Shown one piece after another: positions 18,092-26,366 of a DNA stretch of 33,339 nt. Every line of letters starts with the position of its first letter. Positions within the stretch are counted from its first letter, which is position 1. The position numbers were made by a program, and so were the translations under genes. The notes below the pieces were generated by a model. That model was not told where the DNA came from and did no database searches. It saw only the letters and a program-made list of their open reading frames with translations. The DNA comes from Rhodoferax sp. (GTDB lineage Bacteria; Pseudomonadota; Gammaproteobacteria; Burkholderiales; Burkholderiaceae_C), in assembly GCA_018063505.1 (NCBI GenBank), contig JAGPBF010000020.1, positions 1 to 33,339 on the forward strand, written 5' to 3'.

Positions 18092-19144
18092 ATGCAGCTT
18101 GCGGCAGCCCAGTTACCGGCGCATCTGCAAAAGGGCATCAAACCCCTGTATGTGCTGCACGGCGACGAGCCACTGTTGATCCAGGAGGCGGCCGACGCGA
18201 TCCGCAGCGCAGCACGCGCCGCCGGATTCAGCGAGCGCACCTCACATACCGTGGCAGGCGCCCATTTCGACTGGAGCGAGGTGCTCGCTGCCGGTGGGTC
18301 GCTCAGCCTGTTCGCCGACAAGCAGATCGTCGAGATACGGATTCCCTCGGGCAAACCCGGCAAGGACGGCGGCGCCGCGATCCAGCAACTGTGCGAGCAA
18401 TCCGGCGGCAATGACGACCTGCTGACGTTGGTGCTGTTGCCGCGGCTGGACAAGGCCACCCGCAGCGGTGCCTGGTTTGCCGCGCTCGAGCGCCATGGTG
18501 TCACCGTCGCGCTCGAACCGGTCGAGCGTGGCGCGTTGCCGCAATGGCTGGCGCAGCGCCTGGCGCAGCAGGACCAGCGCGTCAAACCCGGCGTCGAAGG
18601 CCAGCGCAGCCTGCAGTTCTTCGCTGACCGGGTCGAAGGCAACCTGCTGGCCGCCCACCAGGAGATCCAGAAACTGGCCCTGCTGTTCCCGCCCGGTGAA
18701 CTCGGATTCGAGGATATCGAACGCGCCGTGCTCAACGTGGCACGGTACGACGTGTTCAAGCTCAGTGAAGCCGTGCTCGCGGGCCAGCGCATGCGGGTGC
18801 AACGCATGCTCGACGGTTTGCAGGCCGAGGGCGAGGCACCGGTGCTGGTGCATTACAGCCTGGCCGAGGACATCCGCGCGCTCAAACGCGTGCGCGACGC
18901 GATGGACGCCGGCCGGCCGTTGCCGATGGCCTTGCGCGAGCAACGGGTCTGGGGCGCGCGCGAGCGCCTGTTCGAACGCGTGTTGCCACGGCTCGACGGC
19001 GAGAGCCTGTCCCGGCTGCTCAAAGCGGCGCACCAGGTCGATGGCATCGTCAAGGGCCTGAAGGTTCCGGGCTGGCCGACCGACGCCTGGCAGGCGCTGC
19101 AGCGGCTGGCCATGTCCTTGTGCGGCTACTGCGCCGCGCGTTGA
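18092..19144 (+). CDS. holA: DNA polymerase III subunit delta
   Basis: The delta subunit opens the beta clamp within the clamp loader. The 350-residue protein has the family N-terminus with YVLHGDEPLLIQEAADAIR, the FFADRVEGNLLAAHQEIQKL helix region and the C-terminal collar domain. It lies 56 nt after lptE, the usual neighbour. No Walker A is expected in delta and none is present. Confidence 0.94.
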   Translation: MQLAAAQLPAHLQKGIKPLYVLHGDEPLLIQEAADAIRSAARAAGFSERTSHTVAGAHFDWSEVLAAGGSLSLFADKQIVEIRIPSGKPGKDGGAAIQQLCEQSGGNDDLLTLVLLPRLDKATRSGAWFAALERHGVTVALEPVERGALPQWLAQRLAQQDQRVKPGVEGQRSLQFFADRVEGNLLAAHQEIQKLALLFPPGELGFEDIERAVLNVARYDVFKLSEAVLAGQRMRVQRMLDGLQAEGEAPVLVHYSLAEDIRALKRVRDAMDAGRPLPMALREQRVWGARERLFERVLPRLDGESLSRLLKAAHQVDGIVKGLKVPGWPTDAWQALQRLAMSLCGYCAAR

Positions 19145-19196
19145 ACCGGTCCCCCGTGGCACGCACGGCTGCGCCACTGCGTGAGAAAATGCGGCC

Positions 19197-20477
19197 ATGA
19201 ACGCGCTCAACACCGCCGAATACAGCCAGACGCTGGGCATCCAGGCCCGTGCCGCATCCAGCCTGATGGCCCGCGCCGGCGCGGCCAGTCGCAGCGCCTG
19301 CCTGCGCCGGCTGGCCGATCTGCTGCGCGAGAGCCAAGCGGGTCTCGATGCGGCAAATGCCCTGGACCTGACCCGCGCCACCGCCGCCGGCCTGTCCGCG
19401 CCCATGGTTGACCGCCTGCGCCTGACCCCCAAGGTGGTTGATACCGTGGCCCAGGGCTGCGAGCAGCTGGCCGCGATGCCCGACGTGATCGGCCAGATCA
19501 GCGGCATGAACCAGCAACCCAGCGGTATCCGCGTGGGCCAGATGCGGGTGCCGATCGGCGTGTTTGCGATGGTGTTCGAGAGCCGTCCCAACGTGACCAT
19601 CGAGGCGGCCAGCCTGGCGATCAAGAGCGGCAACGCCTGCATCCTGCGCGGCGGCTCGGAAGCCATCGAATCGAACAAGGCGCTGGCAAGGCTGGTGCAG
19701 CAGGCGCTGACCGACTCCGGCTTGCCGGCCGACGGTGTGCAGCTGGTGCAGATCACCGACCGCTCTGTGGTGGGCGCGCTGATAACGATGCCGCAATACG
19801 TCGACATGGCGATCCCGCGCGGCGGCAAGGGCCTGATCGAGGCGATCAGCCGCGATGCCAAGGTGCCGGTGCTCAAGCACCTCGATGGCAACTGCCATGT
19901 GTATGTGGACGACCCGAGCGACATCGCAATGGCGGTGGCCGTGGCCGACAACGCCAAGACACAGAAATACAGCCCGTGCAACGCCAGCGAGAGCCTGTTG
20001 GTGGCGCGCGGCGTGGCAGCCGAATTCCTGCCCCGGATCGGCGCCATCTATGCGGCCAAGGGGGTGGAGATGCGGGTCTGCCCGGAAAGCCGCGCCTTGC
20101 TCGCGCCGGTCGACGGTGCACAACTGGTCGACGCCACCGAGCTGGACTGGTCCACCGAATACCTGGCGCCGATCATCAGCATCAAGGTGGTCGACGGGCT
20201 TGATGCGGCGATCGAACATATCAATCACTTCGGCAGCCACCATACCGATGCCATCCTGACCCGTGACCACATGCATGCGCAGCGCTTCCTGCGCGAGGTC
20301 GACTCGGCCAGCGTGATGGTCAATACCAGCACCCGCTTTGCCGACGGCTTCGAGTTCGGCCTGGGCGCCGAAATCGGCATCAGCACCGACAAGTTCCACG
20401 CCCGTGGTCCGGTCGGCATCGAAGGCCTCACGTCATTGAAATACGTGGTGCTGGGCAACGGGGAAGTGCGCGGCTGA
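19197..20477 (+). CDS. proA: gamma-glutamyl phosphate reductase
   Basis: ProA reduces gamma-glutamyl phosphate to glutamate semialdehyde with NADPH in proline synthesis. The 426-residue protein is full length. It has [17 protein letters not shown], the [12 protein letters not shown] segment and the catalytic cysteine in SPCNASES (Cys261). The proB kinase gene is not adjacent. No Shine-Dalgarno is visible. A -10-like GAAAAT lies exactly 6 nt before the ATG, so the mRNA may be leaderless. Confidence 0.96.
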   Translation: MNALNTAEYSQTLGIQARAASSLMARAGAASRSACLRRLADLLRESQAGLDAANALDLTRATAAGLSAPMVDRLRLTPKVVDTVAQGCEQLAAMPDVIGQISGMNQQPSGIRVGQMRVPIGVFAMVFESRPNVTIEAASLAIKSGNACILRGGSEAIESNKALARLVQQALTDSGLPADGVQLVQITDRSVVGALITMPQYVDMAIPRGGKGLIEAISRDAKVPVLKHLDGNCHVYVDDPSDIAMAVAVADNAKTQKYSPCNASESLLVARGVAAEFLPRIGAIYAAKGVEMRVCPESRALLAPVDGAQLVDATELDWSTEYLAPIISIKVVDGLDAAIEHINHFGSHHTDAILTRDHMHAQRFLREVDSASVMVNTSTRFADGFEFGLGAEIGISTDKFHARGPVGIEGLTSLKYVVLGNGEVRG

Positions 20478-20534
20478 GCGCCGCGCAAGCCGCCGTGACC
20501 GGCCAGGGCCTGCGCCCGGCCGGCACCTGAACCC

Positions 20535-21923
20535 ATGACCGTGGCATCCGCCAAGCCGACGACCCAGGGTCGCCTGGTCACCGGTTCGACGCTGGGCCAT
20601 GTGATCCGCATGACCGGCGCCGGCTCGATCGGCCTGGTGGCGGTGTTCGCCGTCGACGGGCTGAACCTGTTCTACATCACGCTGCTGGGCCAACCCGAGC
20701 TGACCGCCGCGCTGGGTTACGCAACCACCTTGTTGTTCCTGGCCCTGTCGATGTCGATCGGCCTGTCAATCGCCGCCACGGCATTGACTTCGCGCGCGCT
20801 GGGCCGCGGCCAGCGGCAGCAGGCACGCCAGATCGCCGGTGCATCGCTGATCATCGTCGGCAGCTGCATGGCGCTGCTGGCACTGGTAAGTTACCCCTTG
20901 CTGGAGCCGGCGGTTCACCTGCTGGGCGCGCGCGGACATACAGCCGAACGCGCCGTCATGCTGATGCGCATCGTGTTGCCGTCCTGGCCGCTGCTGGGTA
21001 TCGGCATGTGCCTGTCGGGCCTGTTGCGCGCCACCGGTGACGCGCGTCGCGCCATGTTCGTCACACTGGGTGCTGCCGCCACCGCGCTGGTGATGGACCC
21101 GCTGCTGATCCTCGGGCTCGACCTGGGCTTGCACGGCGTGGCGATCGCCACCGTCATCGTGCGCATCGCCATGGTTGCCATCGGCATGCACGGCTTGTGG
21201 CGTGTACACAAGCTGATCGCGCGGCCAGATATGGTGCTGGTCTTGCGCGAGCTGGCACCGTTCATGGCCATCGCCTTGCCGGCCGTGCTGACGCAGATCG
21301 CCACCCCGGTCGGCAACGCCTATGTGACGCATTCGCTCGCCAACTTCGGCGACGACGCCGTGGCCGGCTGGACCATCGTCCAGCGCATCATCCCGATCGC
21401 CTTCGGTGTGTTGTTTGCGCTCTCGGGCGCCATCGGTCCGATCATTGGCCAGAACTTCGGTGCCCGGCAGTTCGACCGCGTCATATCCACGCTGCGCGAC
21501 AGCCTGAAGGTCACGCTGATCTATGCGCTGACGGTCTGGGCCTTGCTGGCGCTGGGCAGCGGCTGGATTGCCGATATCTTCAATACGCACGGCCAGGCGC
21601 GCGAATTGGTGGTGTTCTTCTGCGTTTTCGTGGCTGGCAGTTTCCTGTTCAACGGCGCCTTGTTCGTCGCCAACGCGGCGTTCAACAATCTGGGCTTCGC
21701 GTTCCACTCCACCGCACTGAACTGGGGCCGCTCGACGCTGGGCGTGATTCCGTTCGTCTGGCTCGGGCAGTCCTGGTTCGGCGCCAAGGGCGCGCTGGCA
21801 GGGTATGGCCTGGGGGTGATCGCGTTCGGACTGTTCGGGATCTGGTGGTGTTTCCGGGTGGTGGGCAGGATGCAGGGGAACCAGGGGACAACCACCGGAC
21901 ACACCACAAACCGAAATCCCTGA
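20535..21923 (+). CDS. MATE family efflux transporter
   Basis: A 462-residue inner-membrane protein with about twelve hydrophobic helices in two similar halves. Family features include GAIGPIIGQNFGA in the second half and an early segment rich in small residues (ALSMSIGLSIAATAL). MATE proteins export cationic drugs or metabolites using Na+ or H+ gradients; the substrate cannot be read from sequence. It starts 57 nt after proA. The coding frame ends about 20 bases before the palindrome at 21943-21984. Confidence 0.9.
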   Translation: MTVASAKPTTQGRLVTGSTLGHVIRMTGAGSIGLVAVFAVDGLNLFYITLLGQPELTAALGYATTLLFLALSMSIGLSIAATALTSRALGRGQRQQARQIAGASLIIVGSCMALLALVSYPLLEPAVHLLGARGHTAERAVMLMRIVLPSWPLLGIGMCLSGLLRATGDARRAMFVTLGAAATALVMDPLLILGLDLGLHGVAIATVIVRIAMVAIGMHGLWRVHKLIARPDMVLVLRELAPFMAIALPAVLTQIATPVGNAYVTHSLANFGDDAVAGWTIVQRIIPIAFGVLFALSGAIGPIIGQNFGARQFDRVISTLRDSLKVTLIYALTVWALLALGSGWIADIFNTHGQARELVVFFCVFVAGSFLFNGALFVANAAFNNLGFAFHSTALNWGRSTLGVIPFVWLGQSWFGAKGALAGYGLGVIAFGLFGIWWCFRVVGRMQGNQGTTTGHTTNRNP

Positions 21924-21934
21924 TTCGCCATCGT

Positions 21935-21984
21935 TTCCATTTATTACTCCAAATGGAATCTAATTGGATTCCATTTGGAGTAAT
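21935..21984. promoter_or_regulatory. large palindrome with three TTCCATTT boxes, candidate operator of the downstream RHH regulator
   Basis: ATTACTCCAAATGGAATC (21943-21960) is followed by TAATTG and then its exact reverse complement (21967-21984), an 18-bp perfect inverted repeat. One further T-A pair at 21942/21985 makes 19. A third copy of the inner box, TTCCATTT, lies at 21935-21942, so the box occurs at 21935 (+), 21951 (-) and 21969 (+). The stretch is clearly richer in A and T than its surroundings. Ribbon-helix-helix proteins bind arrays of such short boxes, which suggests autoregulation. There is no T-tract after the stem, so a terminator is less likely. Confidence 0.7.
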
Positions 21985-21989
21985 ATTGC

Positions 21990-22427
21990 ATGCTACTAAT
22001 GAGATTCACGAGGCGCAATGTGATCGAACCACGGCAGCGGACAGGCGAGACGGAGAAGATGACGGTGAACGTCGGCGTGGTCGATCTTGGCCACGTGGAT
22101 CTTCTTGTGCAGGAAGGCTTTTATTCGAACCGGTCCGACCTGGTTCGGACCGCGTTGCGCAACCAGCTTGCACAACACGCAGATGTGGTCAAACAAACGG
22201 TGACGCGCCGTACGCTGACGGTCGGCCTGCAGCATTACAGCCGCGCCGATCTTGAAAACGCGGTGGCCACCGGTCAACGACTCAAGGTGCAGGTTGTCGG
22301 ACTGGCGCGTATTGCAGACGATGTGACGCCCGAGCTGGCGCTTGCAGCCATCGAATCAATCACCGTACTTGGTGCGTTCCAGGCCAGTGCAGCAGTGCGC
22401 CGGGCCTTGTCCGACCGCATCCACTGA
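21990..22427 (+). CDS. ribbon-helix-helix (CopG/Arc/MetJ-type) transcriptional regulator
   Basis: A 145-residue protein. From residue 24 it has the short beta strand and two helices of an RHH domain (MTVNVGVVDLGHVDLLV, then EGFYSNRSDLVRTALRNQLA). A longer C-terminal domain (LQHYSRADLENAV to TVLGAFQASAAVRRAL) recurs, as far as I recall, in regulators beside PHB depolymerase-type esterases. The ATG at 21990 has GGAG 9 nt upstream, inside the right arm of the palindrome; an ATG at 21999 is less well spaced. It lies 28 nt before the esterase gene, which it probably controls. The ligand is unknown. Confidence 0.82.
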   Translation: MLLMRFTRRNVIEPRQRTGETEKMTVNVGVVDLGHVDLLVQEGFYSNRSDLVRTALRNQLAQHADVVKQTVTRRTLTVGLQHYSRADLENAVATGQRLKVQVVGLARIADDVTPELALAAIESITVLGAFQASAAVRRALSDRIH

Positions 22428-22455
22428 TCCCGTCCACGCTCGAACAAGGTCCCCC

Positions 22456-23643
22456 ATGAAAATCCCGTTCAACATTCGCGCCCCTTCGTTCGACGCCAAT
22501 GCCATCCATGAAACCATTCGGCAAGCACTGACGTCCGCAGGGCTCGACACGACCGCAGGCCCGATGCACGATGTGACCGAGACCATCCGGCGCGCCCTGG
22601 GTCCGGCAGACACCACGCTCAATGGCGGCGCGAATGTTGCCAATCACGACGCCATCGATGTGGCGGCACGCGTGGTCGACGAACCGACACGCCCAGACAG
22701 TGAGCCTGCGCACCAGCAGCAGGCTGGCAGATCGCCTGCGCCCGCCACGTTCGACACCCACACATTCAGCAACCGTGCCGGCACTCTTGCGTACAAGCTC
22801 TATGTTCCGGCCAGCGTTGGCGATGCGCCACCGCTGCTATTGATGTTGCATGGATGCACCCAATCCGCGGACGACTTCGCAACCGGCACCCGGATGAACC
22901 AGCTGGCCGAGAAGCATGGCTTTCTGGTGGTTTATCCCGAACAGGCAACGGGCGCAAATCCATCACGCTGCTGGAACTGGTTCAGCGCGCCCGACCAGGT
23001 ACGGGACTGCGGAGAACCGTCACTGATTGCCGGCATCACCCGTTCAGTGGCCGAACGCCACGGCGCCGATCCGCGCCGCATGTTCGTCGCAGGCCTGTCG
23101 GCTGGCGCAGCGATGGCGGTGATTCTGGGCGAAACCTATCCGGAATTGATCGCCGGCGTAGGTGCGCATTCGGGCTTGCCGTATGGCAGCGCCCATGACA
23201 TTCCGTCTGCGTTGGCCGCCATGAAGGGCGGGCGGGGCCGCAGCAGCGCAGGCATACGGAATGCGGTGGGGGCGTCGGCGCCCACCGGCCGCGGCCCGGC
23301 GGCGCATGCCGTGCCGACCATTGTCTTTCACGGCGACCGCGACCACACGGTGCAATATTCCAATGCGACCGAGATCGTGCAGCAAGCTGTGAACGCACAT
23401 GCGGCGCAGGTCGAAGGAGCAGGCGCTGGCATCCGTACCGAGAGCGGCAGCGTCCCGGGCGGGCGCCGCTACAGCAGGGCGGTCCATGCCGATGCCCGGG
23501 GGCAAACCCATGTCGAGGCCTGGACCGTGCATGGCGCCGGCCATGCCTGGTCTGGCGGCAGTGCGAGTGGCACGTATACCGACAAAAGTGGCCCGGATGC
23601 GTCGGCCGAGATGGTGCGTTTCTTCCTGGACCTGCGGCGCTAG
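22456..23643 (+). CDS. PHB depolymerase family esterase
   Basis: A 395-residue alpha/beta hydrolase of the PHB depolymerase (LpqC-like) esterase family. It has the oxyanion region LMLHGCTQSADDFA, FLVVYPEQ, the nucleophile elbow GLSAG (Ser215), an acid in FHGDRDHTVQ (Asp294 or Asp296) and the catalytic His in GAGHAW (His363). About 90 N-terminal residues of low complexity precede the catalytic domain, and there is no signal peptide, so the enzyme looks intracellular. The ATG at 22456 has AAGGT 5 nt upstream. True activity on PHB is not proven by the family. Convergent with the Rieske operon. Confidence 0.87.
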   Translation: MKIPFNIRAPSFDANAIHETIRQALTSAGLDTTAGPMHDVTETIRRALGPADTTLNGGANVANHDAIDVAARVVDEPTRPDSEPAHQQQAGRSPAPATFDTHTFSNRAGTLAYKLYVPASVGDAPPLLLMLHGCTQSADDFATGTRMNQLAEKHGFLVVYPEQATGANPSRCWNWFSAPDQVRDCGEPSLIAGITRSVAERHGADPRRMFVAGLSAGAAMAVILGETYPELIAGVGAHSGLPYGSAHDIPSALAAMKGGRGRSSAGIRNAVGASAPTGRGPAAHAVPTIVFHGDRDHTVQYSNATEIVQQAVNAHAAQVEGAGAGIRTESGSVPGGRRYSRAVHADARGQTHVEAWTVHGAGHAWSGGSASGTYTDKSGPDASAEMVRFFLDLRR

Positions 23644-23686
23644 CCATCGACGACCTGCGGCTGGTCACGCCAGCAGCGCGGATGCA

Positions 23687-24235
23687 TCAAACCGGATAGA
23701 TGATCGAGTTCGGAATCATCTCGCTGTCGTAAATGCACAGCCTCGAAGCGAATTTCCATCCGTCATCCGCACGTACAACCGTATCCAGATAACGCCCCAC
23801 ATTGAACACCGTCGTGAGCTCCGACAGTTTGGTGCGGAACACCGCGTAGTTGGACTCGCAGACAATGCGGTCCGGATGCACCTCCAGCACCCGCGGCGCG
23901 CCGACCACGTGGCGCTGGTAATAGGGATCGTGGAACAGGGTTTCGCGGATCGCAAAAGCGCGGTCTTTCAGCATGCCCTTGCTTTCGAAATCCATCGTCG
24001 CCAAAGGAAGGCCGCGTTCGAAGTTCTCGCGTGGGATCAGCTTGTAGATGCAGTCGTCGATGAACATCGCGCACCAGGCATCCCAGTTTGCGGCGTCAAC
24101 GACGGCCGCGTAGGTGGCCAGCAACTGGGTCAGCTCCAGGTAGTCCTGCGGGTCAAGGCCCAGGCGCAGCGCCGGACTTGTCTCGCCGCGGCCTGTAGCC
24201 GCCGCAGTGGCATTGCCGCTCGTCTTCATGGTCAT
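23687..24235 (-). CDS. aromatic-ring-hydroxylating dioxygenase, beta (small) subunit
   Basis: A 182-residue NTF2-like small subunit, which mainly stabilises the alpha3beta3 hexamer of ring-hydroxylating oxygenases. Family features are YAAVVDAANWDAWCAMF, DPYYQRHVVGAPRVLEV and YLDTVVRADDGWKFASRL. Its ATG at 24235 overlaps the stop of the alpha subunit as ATGA, so translation is coupled; a second in-frame ATG is two codons later. No ferredoxin or reductase gene follows. Confidence 0.9.
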   Translation of the reverse strand: MTMKTSGNATAAATGRGETSPALRLGLDPQDYLELTQLLATYAAVVDAANWDAWCAMFIDDCIYKLIPRENFERGLPLATMDFESKGMLKDRAFAIRETLFHDPYYQRHVVGAPRVLEVHPDRIVCESNYAVFRTKLSELTTVFNVGRYLDTVVRADDGWKFASRLCIYDSEMIPNSIIYPV

Positions 24236-25500
24236 TGCCCGTCCTCCATCACCTCGCGCCAATACCGGTACATGCCCCGGATCAGCGTCTCGGTCACCAT
24301 GTGGTCGGTGTCGCCGACCTCGCGCCCGCCGAGTTCGGCCAATGCACGGTGCCCCGGCTTGCTGTCGAAGCCGCGCTGGCTGAATTCGATCACCTCGCCA
24401 TCGTCGGCCGACACGAAACCGGCCGGCCCGAACAGGTTGGCCTGGCGCAGGCGGCGCCTGGTCATCGCAGCGTCGTCGTCCTCGAAACCGAAATGCGTCC
24501 ACTCGAAGTTGAACGCCCCGTGGCCGTCGGGCTGGATATGCCGGGTCGACACGCTGTTGACCTGCTGCTGCAGGATCACGCTGGGGAACAGCGTCGTCAT
24601 CACCGCGCTCGGACCGCCCCACCAGGCTTCGGGCACGATGTCGAGAAAACGGTCGTCCTGCAGCTGCATGCTCTCCTTGAAGCTCGAGACCTGCGTCACC
24701 TGGTCGGCCTTGCCGGACTGCCCGCGGGTGGAGATCATCGCCGCGTGGCGGTGGTGCCGGTCCATCTTGAGTTCGGACTTGTTATCGGCACGCCACAGGC
24801 CGAAGGTGACGAACCAGGTATGCAGCAGGCCCGGATGGTACGGGTCCTTGATGTTCTCCTGCATGAGTTTCCAGTTGCCCGGAATACGCTGGCGGTTGTA
24901 GCCCAGAATCTTGAGCTTGCGGCCATCGAACAGGCGGTCGAAGTAATGCAGGATCGCCGGCCCGATGTAGTCTTCCAGCGACTCTACGTCGTGGTCGAAC
25001 GAGGCGAACACCACACCGCCGCGACAGGCGACCTTGAGCTGTGTCAGGCCGTTCTGCTTGAGGTCGAAATCGGCCGGCATGCCGCCGTTGACCTTGCCGT
25101 CCTGGCGCACGCCGCGGCGAAACGGCACGCCCTGCAGGTCGCCCGACAGCGTGTAGCTCCACTGGTGGTAGGGGCAGGTGAACTCGCTGCGGTTGCCATG
25201 GCGTTCGCGGCAGAACTGCATGCCGCGGTGGGCGCAGACGTTTTCCACGACATGGATGGCGCCCTGCTTGTCGCGCACCAGCAGCACCGAGCGCTCGCCG
25301 ACCACGGTGCGCTTGAAATCGCCCGGGTTCGGGATCTCCGCTTCCAGGCCGACGTAACTCCAGTGCTTGCGGTAGAAGAAGCGGTCGAGCTCGCGCCGGT
25401 GCAGTTCGTCACTGGTGTAGACCGAAAACGGGATCTTGCTGGTTCCGGCGCCATCCCAAGAGGGACTGGCCGGGAATACGCTGGGTGCCTGCTGTGCCAT
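24232..25500 (-). CDS. Rieske aromatic-ring-hydroxylating dioxygenase, alpha (large) subunit
   Basis: A 422-residue catalytic subunit. The Rieske [2Fe-2S] ligands are CAH (Cys89, His91) and CPYH (Cys109, His112). The mononuclear iron site shows the bridging Asp219 and ligands His222 and His227 in ENIKDPYHPGLLH. Overall it resembles the group acting on aromatic acids (anthranilate, salicylate, terephthalate), for example the AEIPNPGDF and LFGPAGFVSADDGE segments, but the substrate cannot be fixed. The start at 25500 has GGAGA 6 nt upstream. A Fur-box-like core lies about 55 bases upstream. Confidence 0.92.
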   Translation of the reverse strand: MAQQAPSVFPASPSWDGAGTSKIPFSVYTSDELHRRELDRFFYRKHWSYVGLEAEIPNPGDFKRTVVGERSVLLVRDKQGAIHVVENVCAHRGMQFCRERHGNRSEFTCPYHQWSYTLSGDLQGVPFRRGVRQDGKVNGGMPADFDLKQNGLTQLKVACRGGVVFASFDHDVESLEDYIGPAILHYFDRLFDGRKLKILGYNRQRIPGNWKLMQENIKDPYHPGLLHTWFVTFGLWRADNKSELKMDRHHRHAAMISTRGQSGKADQVTQVSSFKESMQLQDDRFLDIVPEAWWGGPSAVMTTLFPSVILQQQVNSVSTRHIQPDGHGAFNFEWTHFGFEDDDAAMTRRRLRQANLFGPAGFVSADDGEVIEFSQRGFDSKPGHRALAELGGREVGDTDHMVTETLIRGMYRYWREVMEDGQ

Positions 25501-25548
25501 GTCGAGTCTCCGCGATAACCTGTGTCGCAACGAAAGGCTGCGGCAAAG

Positions 25549-25567
25549 CTTCATGATAATCATCGGC
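25549..25567 (-). promoter_or_regulatory. partial Fur-box match upstream of the Rieske operon
   Basis: ATGATAATCAT at 25553-25563 equals the central 11 bases of the classical 19-bp Fur box (GATAATGATAATCATTATC). The outer four bases on each side match poorly, giving 13 of 19 overall. It lies about 50 bases before the alpha-subunit start, within the likely promoter. Since the operon encodes an iron enzyme and Fur is encoded in this window, control by iron is plausible but unproven. Confidence 0.35.
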
Positions 25568-25643
25568 GCAGCGCGGGTTGCGGGTCGCTGGCATACGCCA
25601 GCCCCGCTGTCCCCACGCTGCCTGGCGCCATCGGCAGCGCGAT

Positions 25644-26327
25644 TCAGGTCATTGACGCTTGCGCCACCACCCGGTATTGCAGCACCCAGTAATACGCCAG
25701 CTCGGTCAGCACCGGTTCATCACCCAGGCCATCGAGCAGCTGGCGCAGCCGCGCCTGGGTCGGGAAGTTCTTCAATACCCGGTGCTCAGAGCCATCGTCC
25801 AGCGGACGCAACTGGTAACTGTCGCCATTGGCATCGGTCTGTGCAATCGGCGTGCTGCTGCCGGGAACATAGCGGTTGTCCAGCAACACCACCAGCGCGC
25901 CCGGTTGCAAAACCGCGCCCAGCCCTTGCAGGAATTCGTGCTGCCGCGCCTGCGGTACATGTGAGAACCAGAATCCGGCGAATGCGGCGTCGAACCTGCC
26001 CAGGTCGGTCGGCAACATGTAGGCGTCACCGGTGACGAATCGGACCTTGTCCGCGGCGACGCGCTGCGCCGCAATCGCCATGGTTTGCGGCGCAGCATCC
26101 AGTGCCACCATGGCACGCGTTGTCGGCGCGATGAACTGGGTCCAGAAGCCTGTGCCACAGGCGATCTCGAGCACCCGCTTGCCGGCAAACAAGGCCGGCA
26201 GGCGTTCACGCAGATCGGCAATATCGGCCTGGCGCTCGGGCTTCTGGTAAATGCGGTCGTATTCAGGCGCGCGCGCCGCGTAATACGACACCATCCGGGG
26301 ATCAGACGATTTGGCGGCTTCTCCCAT
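25644..26327 (-). CDS. class I SAM-dependent methyltransferase
   Basis: A 227-residue protein with the SAM-binding motif I VLEIACGTGFWT (52-63), an acidic end of strand 2 (ALDAAPQTM), the FVTGDAYMLP segment and a hydrophobic motif near FDAAFAGFWFSHV. The start of the domain (YYAARAPEYDRIY) is common in small-molecule methyltransferases. The substrate is not recognisable. It lies 39 nt after pyrF on the same strand and may be co-transcribed with it. Confidence 0.85.
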   Translation of the reverse strand: MGEAAKSSDPRMVSYYAARAPEYDRIYQKPERQADIADLRERLPALFAGKRVLEIACGTGFWTQFIAPTTRAMVALDAAPQTMAIAAQRVAADKVRFVTGDAYMLPTDLGRFDAAFAGFWFSHVPQARQHEFLQGLGAVLQPGALVVLLDNRYVPGSSTPIAQTDANGDSYQLRPLDDGSEHRVLKNFPTQARLRQLLDGLGDEPVLTELAYYWVLQYRVVAQASMT

Positions 26328-26366
26328 GGTGTTCAGTGCCGCGTTGTCCGCAAGGGTCCGAGGCGG

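Noticed and set aside
18242..20047. A minus-strand open frame of about 600 codons opposite holA and proA
   Set aside because: Composition is that of a shadow frame, and it crosses the holA/proA boundary without any sign of its own start signals.
21943..21984. The palindrome as a Rho-independent terminator for the MATE gene
   Set aside because: There is no T-tract after the stem in either direction, the stem is AT-rich, and its arm contains the Shine-Dalgarno of the next gene.
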